Positions 33,272-42,576 of a stretch of DNA of 64,000 nt are shown piece by piece. The position numbers were made by a program, and so were the translations under genes. The notes under the pieces are model-generated. The model searched no databases, had not been told where the DNA came from, and saw only the letters and a program-made list of their open reading frames with translations. Within the stretch, counting starts at the first letter, position 1, and every line of letters starts with the position of its first letter. This stretch comes from JASLZO01 sp965247995 (lineage in GTDB: Bacteria > Chloroflexota > Dehalococcoidia > UBA6926), in the NCBI GenBank assembly GCA_965247995.1, contig OZ252041.1:620001-684000 (forward strand). Reading direction: 5' to 3'.

Positions 33272-34542
33272 GGATCACCCTCGCGCGCGTCCCCGGTCTG
33301 GCCGTGGCCATCTGACAACCCACCCAAGAGGCCTCCCGCCTCGAGCGTCCGCCTCGGCAGGGCGAGCATCTCCCGTCGCCGCTGCCCAACGAAGGCCGCC
33401 ATCCCAACCGCGAGCACCATGTAGAGCCCCGAAAACGCGAGTCGGAACGCCGTCTCGGGCACCACCAGTTGCGTCAAGAAAAGGACCAGCAGGACCACCG
33501 CGCCCCGGGTTCCCAGGAACAGCGTCACCAGCATCACCACCGCAAAGAACGACTGTGCCGCCGTCAGAAGTACCTCTTCCGTCTGTCGCGCATCGAGCGG
33601 CAACGCGGACGTGCTCCCCGTGGACACCGCGTACACGACGGGCAGGCTCCCCACCAACAGCGTCCACTGATTCACCTTCGCTGAGATCAGCATCCCCAGC
33701 GCCGACGCTCCATCGCCGCGCACCGCAAAGATGCTGGCGACCAGGATCTCCGGTGCCTCGGACGCCAGCGGCGCGACCCATTGGATCAGCAGGAACTCGT
33801 CCAACCCAATCGTCTGACCAGTTGCGATCAGTCCCTCGGCAAAAGGCTCCGCAGCCGTGAAGATCACCGCGGCCGAAAACACGAAGGTCACCAACACCAC
33901 GATCCGGCGCACCCCAGGCCCCAGGCGCCCGATGAGCGCGCTTGGCCCGATCAGCTCTGGTTCATGCACCTCGGCTCGCGCGTTGAACCACATGTACGCC
34001 ACGAATAGGCCAATCAGTACGACGGCATCGATCAGATCGATGTGCCCTTTGAGCGGCAGCGTGAACGCGTAGAGAGTCGCTGCAGCCAAGAATCCCAGCT
34101 CCACGTACTGGTTCCGCTCCAAGCGCACCCCACGCTGGCGTCGTCGCGCCCAGATCAACAGCACCACCAACGGCCACGCGAAACCGATCAAGAGCCGGTT
34201 CGCCCCAGTCATGTTCGCCACCGCGAATGAGGCGTATTGGGGATCGCTGCCAGCCTTCCACACCAGCGTGAAATCCACCGCGTACTCCGGCAGCACCGTG
34301 ATCACCGCGATCGAGGACAGCGCTAGCGCGTGTGAGATATCGCGTTCCGCCGCTTCCGCCGCCCACGTCAGCAGGAACGCCGCCGAGAGAATGCCGACCC
34401 CGTACAACGCCGACGAGACGCCATCCGAGAGTTCGACCTCGTTGCCCGAGAGCCGGAACACCGTCAGCACGATCGCTGGGGCCGTCCCGAACGCTGCGAT
34501 CCCGATGAATCCCAGATGCCGCCGACTCTCCCGTGGACTCAT
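33268..34542 (-). CDS. Sodium/calcium exchanger-family (CaCA) membrane protein
   Basis: This is a 424-residue protein (429 from an upstream ATG at 34557) with about 10-11 hydrophobic segments. The two alpha-repeats are recognisable as internally related blocks: AVITVLPEYAVDFTLVWKAG with ANMTGANRLLIGFAWPL, and WVAPLASEAPEILVASIFAVRG with GMLISAKVNQWTLLVGSLP. The acidic residues in PEY and PEI match exchanger ion sites. It exchanges Ca2+ or another cation for Na+ or H+. It is divergent from ftsH. Confidence 0.82.
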   Translation of the reverse strand: MSPRESRRHLGFIGIAAFGTAPAIVLTVFRLSGNEVELSDGVSSALYGVGILSAAFLLTWAAEAAERDISHALALSSIAVITVLPEYAVDFTLVWKAGSDPQYASFAVANMTGANRLLIGFAWPLVVLLIWARRRQRGVRLERNQYVELGFLAAATLYAFTLPLKGHIDLIDAVVLIGLFVAYMWFNARAEVHEPELIGPSALIGRLGPGVRRIVVLVTFVFSAAVIFTAAEPFAEGLIATGQTIGLDEFLLIQWVAPLASEAPEILVASIFAVRGDGASALGMLISAKVNQWTLLVGSLPVVYAVSTGSTSALPLDARQTEEVLLTAAQSFFAVVMLVTLFLGTRGAVVLLVLFLTQLVVPETAFRLAFSGLYMVLAVGMAAFVGQRRREMLALPRRTLEAGGLLGGLSDGHGQTGDAREGDP

Positions 34543-34625
34543 GGCGAGAGCATGCAACAGGGGTCAGCGAACGGAGGACGCCACCGGTGTCGAACGTGGA
34601 TGCTCATTCGTACGCAGCGTGCGAG

Positions 34626-34631
34626 TATACT
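34626..34631 (+). promoter_or_regulatory. -10 element upstream of ftsH
   Basis: TATACT lies about 90 nt upstream of the ftsH ATG. No consensus -35 is visible. Confidence 0.45.
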
Positions 34632-34718
34632 AGCCAGCGGTAGTAGATGGCTTCCGCGCCGGGACCGGCCCATTTCGTGGCGCGGCGTTCGATCAGGGGG
34701 CGGGACTGTGTGGGTGGA

Positions 34719-36563
34719 ATGAACCCCAAAATCTTCCGGAATAGCTTTGTCTACCTCTTGGTATTCGTGGCGGTCGTTGCCATCCTGTTCACGTTGCTTC
34801 AGTCCCCGAGCGGGGACGGGTCACAGTCGTTGGGCTGGCTCGTCGAACAGGCGAGAGCCGGCGCAATCGAGAAGGTCAAGGTCAGCGGCGATTCCCTCAC
34901 GGTCAGCACGCTCGACGGCCGGACCTTTAATGTCCACAAGGAGTCCGGCACCTCCATCGTCACGATCCTCACCGATGCCGGTATCGTCGTGGGCGAGGGA
35001 TCCGGCAAGGTCGACGTAGAACCCACCGGCGGGAGCCGCTTCGGCAACTTCTTCGGCATCCTTATCCAATTCCTGCCGCTGCTCTTCTTCGGCGCGATCC
35101 TCTTGTTCTTCATGCGCCAAGCGCAGGGCGGCGGCAATCAAGCCCTCAACTTCGGCCGCAGTCGTGCCCGCATGTTCATGGGGAACCGCCCGTCCGTCAC
35201 CTTCTCCGACGTTGCCGGCGTCGAGGAGGCGAAGATTGAACTCGAAGAGATCGTCGAGTTCCTCAAGTACCCAGAGCGGTTCGCAAGCCTCGGCGCCCGC
35301 ATCCCCAGCGGCGTGCTCCTCGTTGGCCCCCCCGGTGGGGGAAAGACCCTCCTCGCACGCGCCGTTGCAGGAGAAGCCGGCGTCCCCTTCTTTTCGATCA
35401 GCGGTTCAGAGTTCGTCGAGATGTTCGTTGGAGTCGGCGCCAGCCGTGTGCGAGACCTCTTCGAACAGGCGAGGCGCAACGCCCCTGCCATCGTGTTCGT
35501 CGATGAAATCGATGCCGTCGGACGGCACCGCGGCGCCGGACTGGGCGGCGGCCACGACGAGCGAGAGCAGACCCTGAACCAGATCCTCGTCGAGATGGAC
35601 GGCTTCAATAGTTCGACTAACGTCATCGTCGTCGCAGCGACCAACCGGCCCGACATCCTCGACCCGGCCCTCCTCCGTCCTGGCCGGTTCGACCGCAGAG
35701 TCACCATCGACCTCCCCGACGTCCGCGGACGGAAGGCCATCTTGGAAGTCCATTCGCGCGGGAAGCCACTCGACGACGACTTCGACATGGAACTGCTCGG
35801 CAAGCAGACACCCGGTTTCAGCGGCGCCGACCTCGCAAACCTCATCAATGAGGCCGCCATCCTCTCCGCACGTCGCGGCAAGAAGCTCATCGGGTACTCC
35901 GAAGCAGCTGAGGCCGTCGACCGCGTCGTCGCCGGACCTGAACGCAAGAGCAGGCTCATCACCAAACACGAGAAAGAGGTCACCGCCTACCACGAGGGCG
36001 GTCACGCCCTCGTCGGCCACCATACGGAGCACGGCGACCCAGTCCAAAAGGTCACCATCATCTCCCGCGGGATGATGGGCGGCTACACGCGCTTCCTCCC
36101 GAAAGAGGAAACGATGCTCCGCACCAGGACCCAGCTCATCGACAGCATCACCGCCGCCCTTGGCGGCCGCGCCGCGGAACACATCGTCTTCAACGACATC
36201 TCCACCGGTGCCTCAAACGACATCGAGCAGATCACCAACATCGCCCGCCGCATGGTCACCGTCTACGGCATGAGCAACAAGCTCGGACCGCTCACCCTCG
36301 GCAAGCGTGAGGAAATGGTGTTCCTGGGCAGGGAACTCGGCGAACAGCGCAACTACGGCGACCGCACCGCCGATGAAATCGACGGGGAAGTCAGCACGAT
36401 CGTCAATGATGCCTGGGAAGAGGCCGTACGAATCCTCAACGAGCACCGGCCCAAGCTGGACCAATTAGCGAAGCGCCTCATCGAGGAAGAGACCCTCGAG
36501 GGCGACCACTTGCTAGAGATCCTCGACGGACCGAACGAGCCCGAACCCGTCCCAGCTTCCTGA
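34719..36563 (+). CDS. ftsH: ATP-dependent zinc metalloprotease FtsH
   Basis: This 614-residue protein starts MNPKIFRNSFVYLLVFVAVV, the usual FtsH N-terminus. Two membrane helices (about 8-27 and 113-134) flank a short external domain. The AAA domain has Walker A VGPPGGGKT, Walker B IVFVDEID, and the pore region FVEMFVGVGASRVRDLF. The peptidase has HEGGH as HExxH. The Walker A reads GGGKT where most FtsH have GTGKT. It is a membrane hexamer that degrades damaged membrane proteins and regulators. An upstream in-frame ATG at 34647 would add 24 residues without family similarity, so 34719 is chosen. larB follows after 59 nt. Confidence 0.95.
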   Translation: MNPKIFRNSFVYLLVFVAVVAILFTLLQSPSGDGSQSLGWLVEQARAGAIEKVKVSGDSLTVSTLDGRTFNVHKESGTSIVTILTDAGIVVGEGSGKVDVEPTGGSRFGNFFGILIQFLPLLFFGAILLFFMRQAQGGGNQALNFGRSRARMFMGNRPSVTFSDVAGVEEAKIELEEIVEFLKYPERFASLGARIPSGVLLVGPPGGGKTLLARAVAGEAGVPFFSISGSEFVEMFVGVGASRVRDLFEQARRNAPAIVFVDEIDAVGRHRGAGLGGGHDEREQTLNQILVEMDGFNSSTNVIVVAATNRPDILDPALLRPGRFDRRVTIDLPDVRGRKAILEVHSRGKPLDDDFDMELLGKQTPGFSGADLANLINEAAILSARRGKKLIGYSEAAEAVDRVVAGPERKSRLITKHEKEVTAYHEGGHALVGHHTEHGDPVQKVTIISRGMMGGYTRFLPKEETMLRTRTQLIDSITAALGGRAAEHIVFNDISTGASNDIEQITNIARRMVTVYGMSNKLGPLTLGKREEMVFLGRELGEQRNYGDRTADEIDGEVSTIVNDAWEEAVRILNEHRPKLDQLAKRLIEEETLEGDHLLEILDGPNEPEPVPAS

Positions 36564-36622
36564 ACGCCGGACTCCCTCCCCGCACACACGCCGAGCACCG
36601 GGCTCTCCAATCGGATCGGCTC

Positions 36623-37420
36623 GTGACCAAGGGGCTCACCACCATGCGAGATATCCTCCAGTCCGTCGCGGATGGCTCGCTCTCCCCCAAGGACGCGGAA
36701 CAGCGTCTGGGACTGTTCGCAATCACCCAACTGGAAGGCATCGCCAATCTCGACGCCGGCCGCATCCGACGCCTGGGTCGCCCCGAGATCATCCGGTGCG
36801 CCGGGAAACCCGTCGAACAGGCGGTCGAGATGGCCGCGTCGCTGCTGGAGACCGAGGACCTCGTCATCCTCTCCGGCGCGACGGTCGACCACCTCAGCGC
36901 GATCCGGACGCGCTCACCCGACGGCGCGCTGGACTTCGATCAACAGGCTGGACTCATTGTCTGGAGAAAACTGGGAACTCAGGCGCAAACACTCGTCGGA
37001 ACCGTTTCCGTAGTCACCGCCGGCACCTCCGACATCCCCGTCGCTCGCCAGGTCCAAGTGATCGCTGAGACACTCGGCGTATCCACCGCCCTCTATCCGG
37101 ACGTCGGCGTTTCGGGCCTCCATCGGCTCTTCCCCGTTGTCCGAGCAATCGCCGAAACCCAGCCGGATGCCGTCGTCGTTGTTGCCGGACAGGAAGCCGG
37201 GCTCGCGCCGGTACTTGCCGGGCTCATCGACATCCCAATCGTCGGAGTCCCCACATCAACCGGCACCGGGTTCGGCGGCCAGGGCGTCGGCGCACTGACC
37301 ACCATGCTGCAGGCGTGCTCGTTGGGTATCGCCGTCGTCAATATCGACAACGGTGTGGCCGCCGGCGTCATCGCCGCCTCCATCGCCCGCCGCGCCCACC
37401 CGAGGGCACGCGACAGATAG
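36623..37420 (+). CDS. larB: LarB-like nickel-pincer cofactor synthesis protein
   Basis: This 265-residue protein has an AIR carboxylase-like C-terminal half: VTAGTSDIPVARQVQVIAETLG, YPDVGVSGLHRLFPV, VVVAGQEAGLAPVLAGLIDIPIVGVPTS, GTGFGGQGVGALTTMLQACSLGIAVVNIDNG. The N-terminal ~90 residues match the LarB extension (RDILQSVADGSLSPKDAEQRL). LarB carboxylates and hydrolyses nicotinic acid adenine dinucleotide to start the nickel-pincer cofactor of lactate racemase-type enzymes. larC, larE and larA are not in the window. The GTG at 36623 is used; an ATG at 36644 also fits the family N-terminus. Confidence 0.85.
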   Translation: MTKGLTTMRDILQSVADGSLSPKDAEQRLGLFAITQLEGIANLDAGRIRRLGRPEIIRCAGKPVEQAVEMAASLLETEDLVILSGATVDHLSAIRTRSPDGALDFDQQAGLIVWRKLGTQAQTLVGTVSVVTAGTSDIPVARQVQVIAETLGVSTALYPDVGVSGLHRLFPVVRAIAETQPDAVVVVAGQEAGLAPVLAGLIDIPIVGVPTSTGTGFGGQGVGALTTMLQACSLGIAVVNIDNGVAAGVIAASIARRAHPRARDR

Positions 37421-37497
37421 CCACTTCGAGCACGACGTCCTCCGGTAGCCGCCCTCGGAACGCCAGTTCCAACTCGCTCACCCAGCAATCGCCGTCA

Positions 37498-37503
37498 TAC
37501 AAT
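37498..37503 (+). promoter_or_regulatory. -10 element immediately before dinB
   Basis: TACAAT ends only 6 nt before the GTG start of dinB, so the transcript would be leaderless or nearly so. No consensus -35. Confidence 0.45.
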
Positions 37504-37509
37504 CGTTGC

Positions 37510-38610
37510 GTGTCCGACCCCGGCGGAGATGCAAACTGGCGCTACATCCTCCACGCCGACCTCGACGCCTTCTACGCGTCGGTAGAGCAGTTGGATGAAC
37601 CCTCGCTTCGCGGGAAACCCGTCGTCGTAGGCGGTCGCCCCGAATCACGAGGCGTCGTCGCCGCGGCCTCCTACGAAGCGCGGAAGTTCGGTGTTCACTC
37701 CGCCATGCCAATGAAGACCGCGCTACAGGCAAGCCCGCAGATCATCCGCGTCGACGCGCGCTTCGCCAGATACCGCGAACTCTCCCGTGTCGTCATGGAC
37801 ATCTTCTCGGACGTCACATCGACGGTCGAACCGCTCTCGCTAGATGAAGCCTTCCTTGACCTCACCGTTGTCGTCCCGGACTACCCATCTGCCCGCTCCG
37901 TGGCCAGCGGCATTAAGGCCCGCGTACGGTCGGAGACAGGCCTCGCCATCACCATCGGCGGTGGCGTCTCGAAGACCGTTGCCAAGGTCGCCTCCCAGGT
38001 CGGCAAACCGGACGGCCTCACCGTCGTCCCTCCAGGCGCAGAACGTGAATTCCTCGCCCCTCTGGACGTCGGCTTGATCAGCGGAGTCGGACCTAAGACC
38101 GGCGAAACCCTCAAGAACGCCGGTATCACAAAGATCGGAGACCTCGTCGCCTGCGACATCGATGACCTCCGGCGCGTCCTCGGGAACCGGGGGCTGGAGC
38201 TGCGGGATCGCGCACTCGGGATCGATGGCTCAAGAGTCTCCACCGACCGCACCCGGAAATCGGTCAGCTCGGAGCGCACGTTCGCTTCCGATATCGGAGA
38301 CGCCACAACCCTCCACGAACGAATGGCCGAACTCGCGACCGAGATTGCCCAGTACCTGCGGCGACGCGGCCTCCTCGGCCGAACCGTCCGGGTCAAGCTG
38401 CGTCTCGCCGACTTCACCACCTTCACCCGCCAGGACACGCTCGATGTCCCGACGGACGACCCAGCCGTGATCCGTGATGTCGCTGCCCGACTCCTCGACG
38501 CCGAACTCGCACCCGACCGGGAGTTTCGCCTCATTGGCGTCGGAGTGACGAACTTCAGGCTCCCGCAACAACACGAAGAGGAACAACAGCCCCGTCTGTT
38601 ACACGACTAG
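37510..38610 (+). CDS. dinB: DNA polymerase IV (Y-family)
   Basis: This 366-residue protein has the Y-family core: ILHADLDAFYASVEQLDEP (first catalytic Asp), GVVAAASYEARKFGVHSAMP, and SLDEAFLDLT with the catalytic Asp-Glu. HhH motifs follow in the thumb (GVGPKTGETLKNAGI). It bypasses lesions at stalled forks. The open frame upstream to 37315 is an Arg-rich artefact. GTG at 37510 is chosen from the family N-terminus. The C-terminus lacks the usual beta-clamp motif QxxLF in obvious form, although PQQHEEEQQPRLLHD is Gln-rich. The larB stop is 89 nt upstream. Confidence 0.93.
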   Translation: MSDPGGDANWRYILHADLDAFYASVEQLDEPSLRGKPVVVGGRPESRGVVAAASYEARKFGVHSAMPMKTALQASPQIIRVDARFARYRELSRVVMDIFSDVTSTVEPLSLDEAFLDLTVVVPDYPSARSVASGIKARVRSETGLAITIGGGVSKTVAKVASQVGKPDGLTVVPPGAEREFLAPLDVGLISGVGPKTGETLKNAGITKIGDLVACDIDDLRRVLGNRGLELRDRALGIDGSRVSTDRTRKSVSSERTFASDIGDATTLHERMAELATEIAQYLRRRGLLGRTVRVKLRLADFTTFTRQDTLDVPTDDPAVIRDVAARLLDAELAPDREFRLIGVGVTNFRLPQQHEEEQQPRLLHD

Positions 38611-38641
38611 ACCCCAGAAACGATTGACGGGAAGTTCGGGG

Positions 38642-39562
38642 TTAGCGCCGCCCGCGCGGCCGCAAACTCGTGAGTATCACCGTTGCAGCCAATGCGGCTC
38701 CTGTCGCGACCACAAACAGCCGGCGTGCGCGCTTGAGATCATCGGTCCCCAGAACTTTTCCGGCAGGGTTTACCGTGTCCTTCCCGGTGTCCGTATCCAC
38801 GATTCGCACGTCCAGCGCGCCCGCCAACGCCGCGGTCGGCCAGTTCGGTTCCGTCCATCCACGCGTGTCGTTCTCCTGCCGCGCCGTCGCCCAGGCTTCG
38901 CGGCCCCGGCTCTCCGTCCACCGCGCTGTCCACGAGAGCAGTACGCCCGACACGAACGACGGGACGAAGTTTGCAATGGCGAATCCCCGCGCTGCAGCGC
39001 GCTTCAACGGGTCGTCGTTCGAGCGCCCCCCACCCCACCGGTCCCGCAGGTGGCGAGACGTCCGATACGCGAGCGCGCCCGGGACCCCTGCGAGAGTGAA
39101 GTACAACAGCGGTCCCACCACATTCTCCATATAGTCCGTGGCAATCCGCCGCATGGCCACATCGATGTCGCCTCCAATCGCTCCAGCGGTTGGACCGGCT
39201 TCCGGAACGGATTGGGACGCCGCAAGTGTCTCGTTCGTCGCGCTCAGCGTCGATCTGATCGAGAGCGTGCTCTTGAGCAGCGTCGTTGCCGCCTCCCGTG
39301 CCAGCGCTCGGTTCAGTCGTGCCGCGGTACCCAGGAACCAACGGGTTGCCGTCCGCACGGCGAGCGGCAGCATGAAGACCATCACGTTGCCAAACACGCT
39401 CCGCGCCGCTCGTGAGTGTTGCGGTGCCGCCTGTTCTACCGCGTCGATTGCGCGCACGATCAGCGTGTTTGGGTCGATCTCCTCTGGCGTCTCGCCCAAG
39501 GCAAAATCCCAACCCACTGACCAGATGACAGATCCCGGGTCTCGTCCCACCGACGTCATCAC
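38642..39562 (-). CDS. cobD: CobD/CbiB-like adenosylcobinamide-phosphate synthase (divergent)
   Basis: This 306-residue protein has the CobD/CbiB pattern. The N-terminal region WDFALGETPEEIDPNTLIVRAID resembles the D..LGDP..HP start of the family. A strong central match is ATDYMENVVGPLLYFTLAGVPGALAYRTSRHLRDRWG, and PNWPTAALAGALDVRI matches the N-x-G-W-P-E-A-A-M-A-G-A-L segment. Several hydrophobic segments are present. The family joins (R)-1-amino-2-propanol phosphate to cobyric acid at the membrane. No other cobalamin gene is in the window. It is convergent with dinB. Confidence 0.75.
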   Translation of the reverse strand: MMTSVGRDPGSVIWSVGWDFALGETPEEIDPNTLIVRAIDAVEQAAPQHSRAARSVFGNVMVFMLPLAVRTATRWFLGTAARLNRALAREAATTLLKSTLSIRSTLSATNETLAASQSVPEAGPTAGAIGGDIDVAMRRIATDYMENVVGPLLYFTLAGVPGALAYRTSRHLRDRWGGGRSNDDPLKRAAARGFAIANFVPSFVSGVLLSWTARWTESRGREAWATARQENDTRGWTEPNWPTAALAGALDVRIVDTDTGKDTVNPAGKVLGTDDLKRARRLFVVATGAALAATVILTSLRPRGRR

Positions 39563-39670
39563 TCGGTTACCGGAACCACGTCACACAGAACATCGGACCC
39601 CCAAACCTCCAGACAGGCGCTACCATTCATCGCCCCAGCGCACTTCGACACGACGGTACCGGACGGATCA

Positions 39671-40252
39671 TCACTGGTCGCTGGCCAGCGGCGCCTCAAG
39701 TTCGGTCCCGGCGGAGCTCTCCGCACTTGGCCCAAGGGGCGTATCCGTGATCAACCGGGCCATATGCTCGCCCCACGTCCGGTCCAGCAGGTAAACGTCA
39801 TCGAACCCCTCCACCTGCGCATAGTTGTTCACCCGATCGGGGGTCAACGCGCCGATCAGAACCCGCCAATTCTGGCCATCTTCCATGTAAACACGCAGCT
39901 TGATGTTCGGATCGACCAGTCCGTATGTCACCAACTCCGCGTCCGATGGGTCCTGGGTGATGATGCGAGGCGACCGGGCTCCGGCCGCCAAGAATGGAGT
40001 CCCCGCGAAGGCTCCTCCCACTTGCGGTCCCTCAAGCGAACCGATGTGCCACTTCCGGTTCGGATCGCGAATGAACACCGCTTCGTCCCCGTAGTACTCC
40101 GCATCCAGCTTGTTGATCTCGGTGTCCTCGACGATATAGAACCATGGCCGCTCGGCCAGCGAGTCATCCTCTTCCACCTGCGGCCTGAACGCGGCATATC
40201 CGCCCAGTAACACCACGATTAGGATCAGCACCCCGGTGACGCGGAAGCTCAC
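39671..40252 (-). CDS. DUF4340-domain protein of a Gld-type ABC operon
   Basis: This 193-residue protein has one N-terminal membrane helix (VTGVLILIVVLLGGYAAF) followed by an external DUF4340-like domain (FYIVEDTEINKLDAEYYGDE, VTYGLVDPNIKLRVYMEDGQ, INNY-like VNNYAQVEGFDDVYLLD). Such proteins are found downstream of GldG/GldF-like ABC components. The domain probably sits outside the membrane. It is the last gene of the operon, 22 nt after gldG. The function of the domain is unknown. Confidence 0.8.
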   Translation of the reverse strand: MSFRVTGVLILIVVLLGGYAAFRPQVEEDDSLAERPWFYIVEDTEINKLDAEYYGDEAVFIRDPNRKWHIGSLEGPQVGGAFAGTPFLAAGARSPRIITQDPSDAELVTYGLVDPNIKLRVYMEDGQNWRVLIGALTPDRVNNYAQVEGFDDVYLLDRTWGEHMARLITDTPLGPSAESSAGTELEAPLASDQ

Positions 40253-40274
40253 GTGACGGTCGCTCCGATCGAAG

Positions 40275-41837
40275 TCATCGGCGTCGCCACCACGTCCACG
40301 CGCCGACCAGGCTCACCAGGATCGGGAGCACTCCGACGCTGGAGTACAGGATCCAATTCCATTGCCGCTGCGTGATGATGAAGATGCGCGGCGCTTTCAG
40401 CTTCGGACGAATCGTGATCAGGCTCTCCTGTCCGGTCGCCCAGTTGACCGAGTTCACGAACAGATCGGCGTTTCCCAACTGGGCCAACGCCTGGTTGCCC
40501 ACGAAGATGCTGCTCCCAATCGCCACGATTCTGCTCACACCGGCGACCGTTGGGAGTTCCGCGACACTGGCAAGCCATATCGGACCGTGCAGATCCGTGG
40601 ATTGGTCGAACGACGCCGTGGTTGCATCCGTCAGCTCGGTATCCAGCCAGCTCAGTTGGGTCGTTCGGATCAGCGGCGCCACCAGGGCGCCAGTCACCTG
40701 CTCGTCCGCCGGCGCCGGTGCCATCTGGGTGGTCAGCGGAAAGAACGTCGAGACGGAGCGCTCCACCAACGGGATTGTTATCGGGTGCTCCGGGTTGTAG
40801 TCCTCCTGCTGGATCAGCGGCGTTGCGGGGTCGGGTCTCGCGAAGCTCGCAGGGTCCACCACGGTGCCGCCGCCCGCCACAATCCCAATCTCGTCAAGGA
40901 TGTTCGTCCACGATTCCGGCGTATCCGGGCCCATCGCGAACAGCGCGTTCCCGCCGCCCCCAAGGTACTGCCGCAACAGCACACTGTCCTCGTCCGAAAT
41001 ATCGTTATCCGGCCCGACCACAATGACAACCGCGCACTCAGCCGGCACCCCGCCGGACGTCTGCAGGCCAAAATCGCGCACCACGTAGAGTTCGCGCTCC
41101 AATGCCTGCGCCGCCAGGCTGACCCCGAAATCGGTCGTCCCCAGGATGCTGCGCTCACCGTGACCCGACAGGAAGCAGACGGTCTTCAATCCTCGGCCGG
41201 ACGCACGCAATAACGTCCCTGTGAACGCTTGCTCTGATAAATCAACCGTCCGCGTCACCCGGTCTCCCGACGCGAACACGATGACCCCGTTCTGGTCGAT
41301 CTGGAACCGGCTTGCGGTCGCAGGCTCCGTTTCAGGGTCGACGAACCGATAGGAGAACTTGTCGCTCCGAAGCGCATATTCCCTCAGCAGGCCTTCGGCT
41401 ATTGCCGCCGCCGGATCGTCCGTCGTGAAGAACGCGAACGTCTCCACCGGCTCCTCCAGCTCGTCCAGGACCGTCCGCGTCTGTTCCTCCAATGTGAACC
41501 GGTTCGCCGCGGTCACGTCGTTCCGGAAGTTCACGCTCGTGCTCAAGAAGTTCACCAGCGCCAAGATCGTCACGAACGCAACCACCATCACCGCCGTATT
41601 GACGCCATACCTCCCTTGCCGCGTTGTGACGAAGCCGGCGATCAGCCCTCGGGCCAGCACCAGGAAGCCGAGGAACGACCCCAAGCTTGCCCATAGCAAA
41701 CCGAGTGCCCATCCCCGGAGCTCCGGGATGACGCCGTAGATCGCCGCGCCACCAATTAGCGCCAACACGCCAACCAGCGCCAGCGCCAGCCCGACGTCCT
41801 GGAGCACGGCGCCCTCGCTGCGCAGCCTGGAAATCAA
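40275..41837 (-). CDS. GldG-like ABC auxiliary membrane protein
   Basis: This 520-residue protein has three N-terminal hydrophobic segments (about residues 15-110), a large external domain, and a C-terminal helix (WILYSSVGVLPILVSLVGAW). The external part matches the GldG/ABC-type uncharacterised domain: FRNDVTAANRFTLEEQTRTVLDELEEPV, KTVCFLSGHGERSI, VVIVVGPDNDISDEDSVLLRQYLGGGGNALF. It works with an ABC-2 permease and ATPase; in gliding bacteria this family supports motility, elsewhere the substrate is unknown. It is 4 nt from the permease stop. Confidence 0.85.
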   Translation of the reverse strand: MISRLRSEGAVLQDVGLALALVGVLALIGGAAIYGVIPELRGWALGLLWASLGSFLGFLVLARGLIAGFVTTRQGRYGVNTAVMVVAFVTILALVNFLSTSVNFRNDVTAANRFTLEEQTRTVLDELEEPVETFAFFTTDDPAAAIAEGLLREYALRSDKFSYRFVDPETEPATASRFQIDQNGVIVFASGDRVTRTVDLSEQAFTGTLLRASGRGLKTVCFLSGHGERSILGTTDFGVSLAAQALERELYVVRDFGLQTSGGVPAECAVVIVVGPDNDISDEDSVLLRQYLGGGGNALFAMGPDTPESWTNILDEIGIVAGGGTVVDPASFARPDPATPLIQQEDYNPEHPITIPLVERSVSTFFPLTTQMAPAPADEQVTGALVAPLIRTTQLSWLDTELTDATTASFDQSTDLHGPIWLASVAELPTVAGVSRIVAIGSSIFVGNQALAQLGNADLFVNSVNWATGQESLITIRPKLKAPRIFIITQRQWNWILYSSVGVLPILVSLVGAWTWWRRR

Positions 41838-41841
41838 TTCG

Positions 41842-42576
41842 CTACCGCCAGCGTCTCATCTCCACGACGCGTGAGGTGATGAACAAGAAGAACGCCGTTA
41901 ACGAGAGGAAGTACACGACGTCTCGTGAATCGATGATGCCGAACGTCAGGTCCCGCAGGTGGTCGTTCAGCGAAAGGAACCGGACGAAAGCGACCCACGC
42001 CGATTCCGGGCCACCCAGCGTCGCCGCGAAGCTCGCCAGCCACAGCAGCAGGAGAAGCGCCAGCGATACCACCGCCGCCACAATCTGGTTCGCCGTGAAC
42101 GAAGACCCCAACAACCCCACGGCCACCGACACAGCGCCCAGGAGCACGAGGCCCGCGTACGCGGTCAACATCGGAAGGATTTCAGGATCACCAAACCACA
42201 GCAGCAACAACGGGAAGTACAGCGTCAAGCCGAACATCCCCAGCATGATCGTGAACGCCGCGAGGTACTTCCCGAGGACCACCTCGGTATCGCGGACCGG
42301 CGCAGTGAAGAGGAGCTCCATCGTTCCGAGCTTCTGCTCCTCGGCGAACAGACGCATCGTCAGCGCAGGAGTCATCAGGATTACCAAAAAGAACGCGCCA
42401 GTCGGACCGAACAGGAACCCGCGCACCGTCGCCTCAGGGAACCGCCCCTCGACGCTCAGCGCGAACGAAAACCCGGTCAATCCCACAAAGATCGCGGCAA
42501 TCACATAGGCGATCGGAGAGCCGAAGTAGGTCCGGACCTCTTTCGCCCAGACCGTTTGGATGCTTCGGAGGTTCAT
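41842..42576 (-). CDS. ABC-2 type permease (GldF-like)
   Basis: This 244-residue protein starts MNLRSIQTVWAKEVRTYFGSPIAYV, with six membrane segments. TMELLFTAPVRDTEVVLGKYLAAFTIM is the cytoplasmic coupling region typical of ABC-2/NosY/GldF permeases. The ATG at 42576 overlaps the ATPase stop (ATGA), fixing the start against a longer open frame to 42702. It forms the transmembrane half of the exporter. Confidence 0.9.
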   Translation of the reverse strand: MNLRSIQTVWAKEVRTYFGSPIAYVIAAIFVGLTGFSFALSVEGRFPEATVRGFLFGPTGAFFLVILMTPALTMRLFAEEQKLGTMELLFTAPVRDTEVVLGKYLAAFTIMLGMFGLTLYFPLLLLWFGDPEILPMLTAYAGLVLLGAVSVAVGLLGSSFTANQIVAAVVSLALLLLLWLASFAATLGGPESAWVAFVRFLSLNDHLRDLTFGIIDSRDVVYFLSLTAFFLFITSRVVEMRRWR

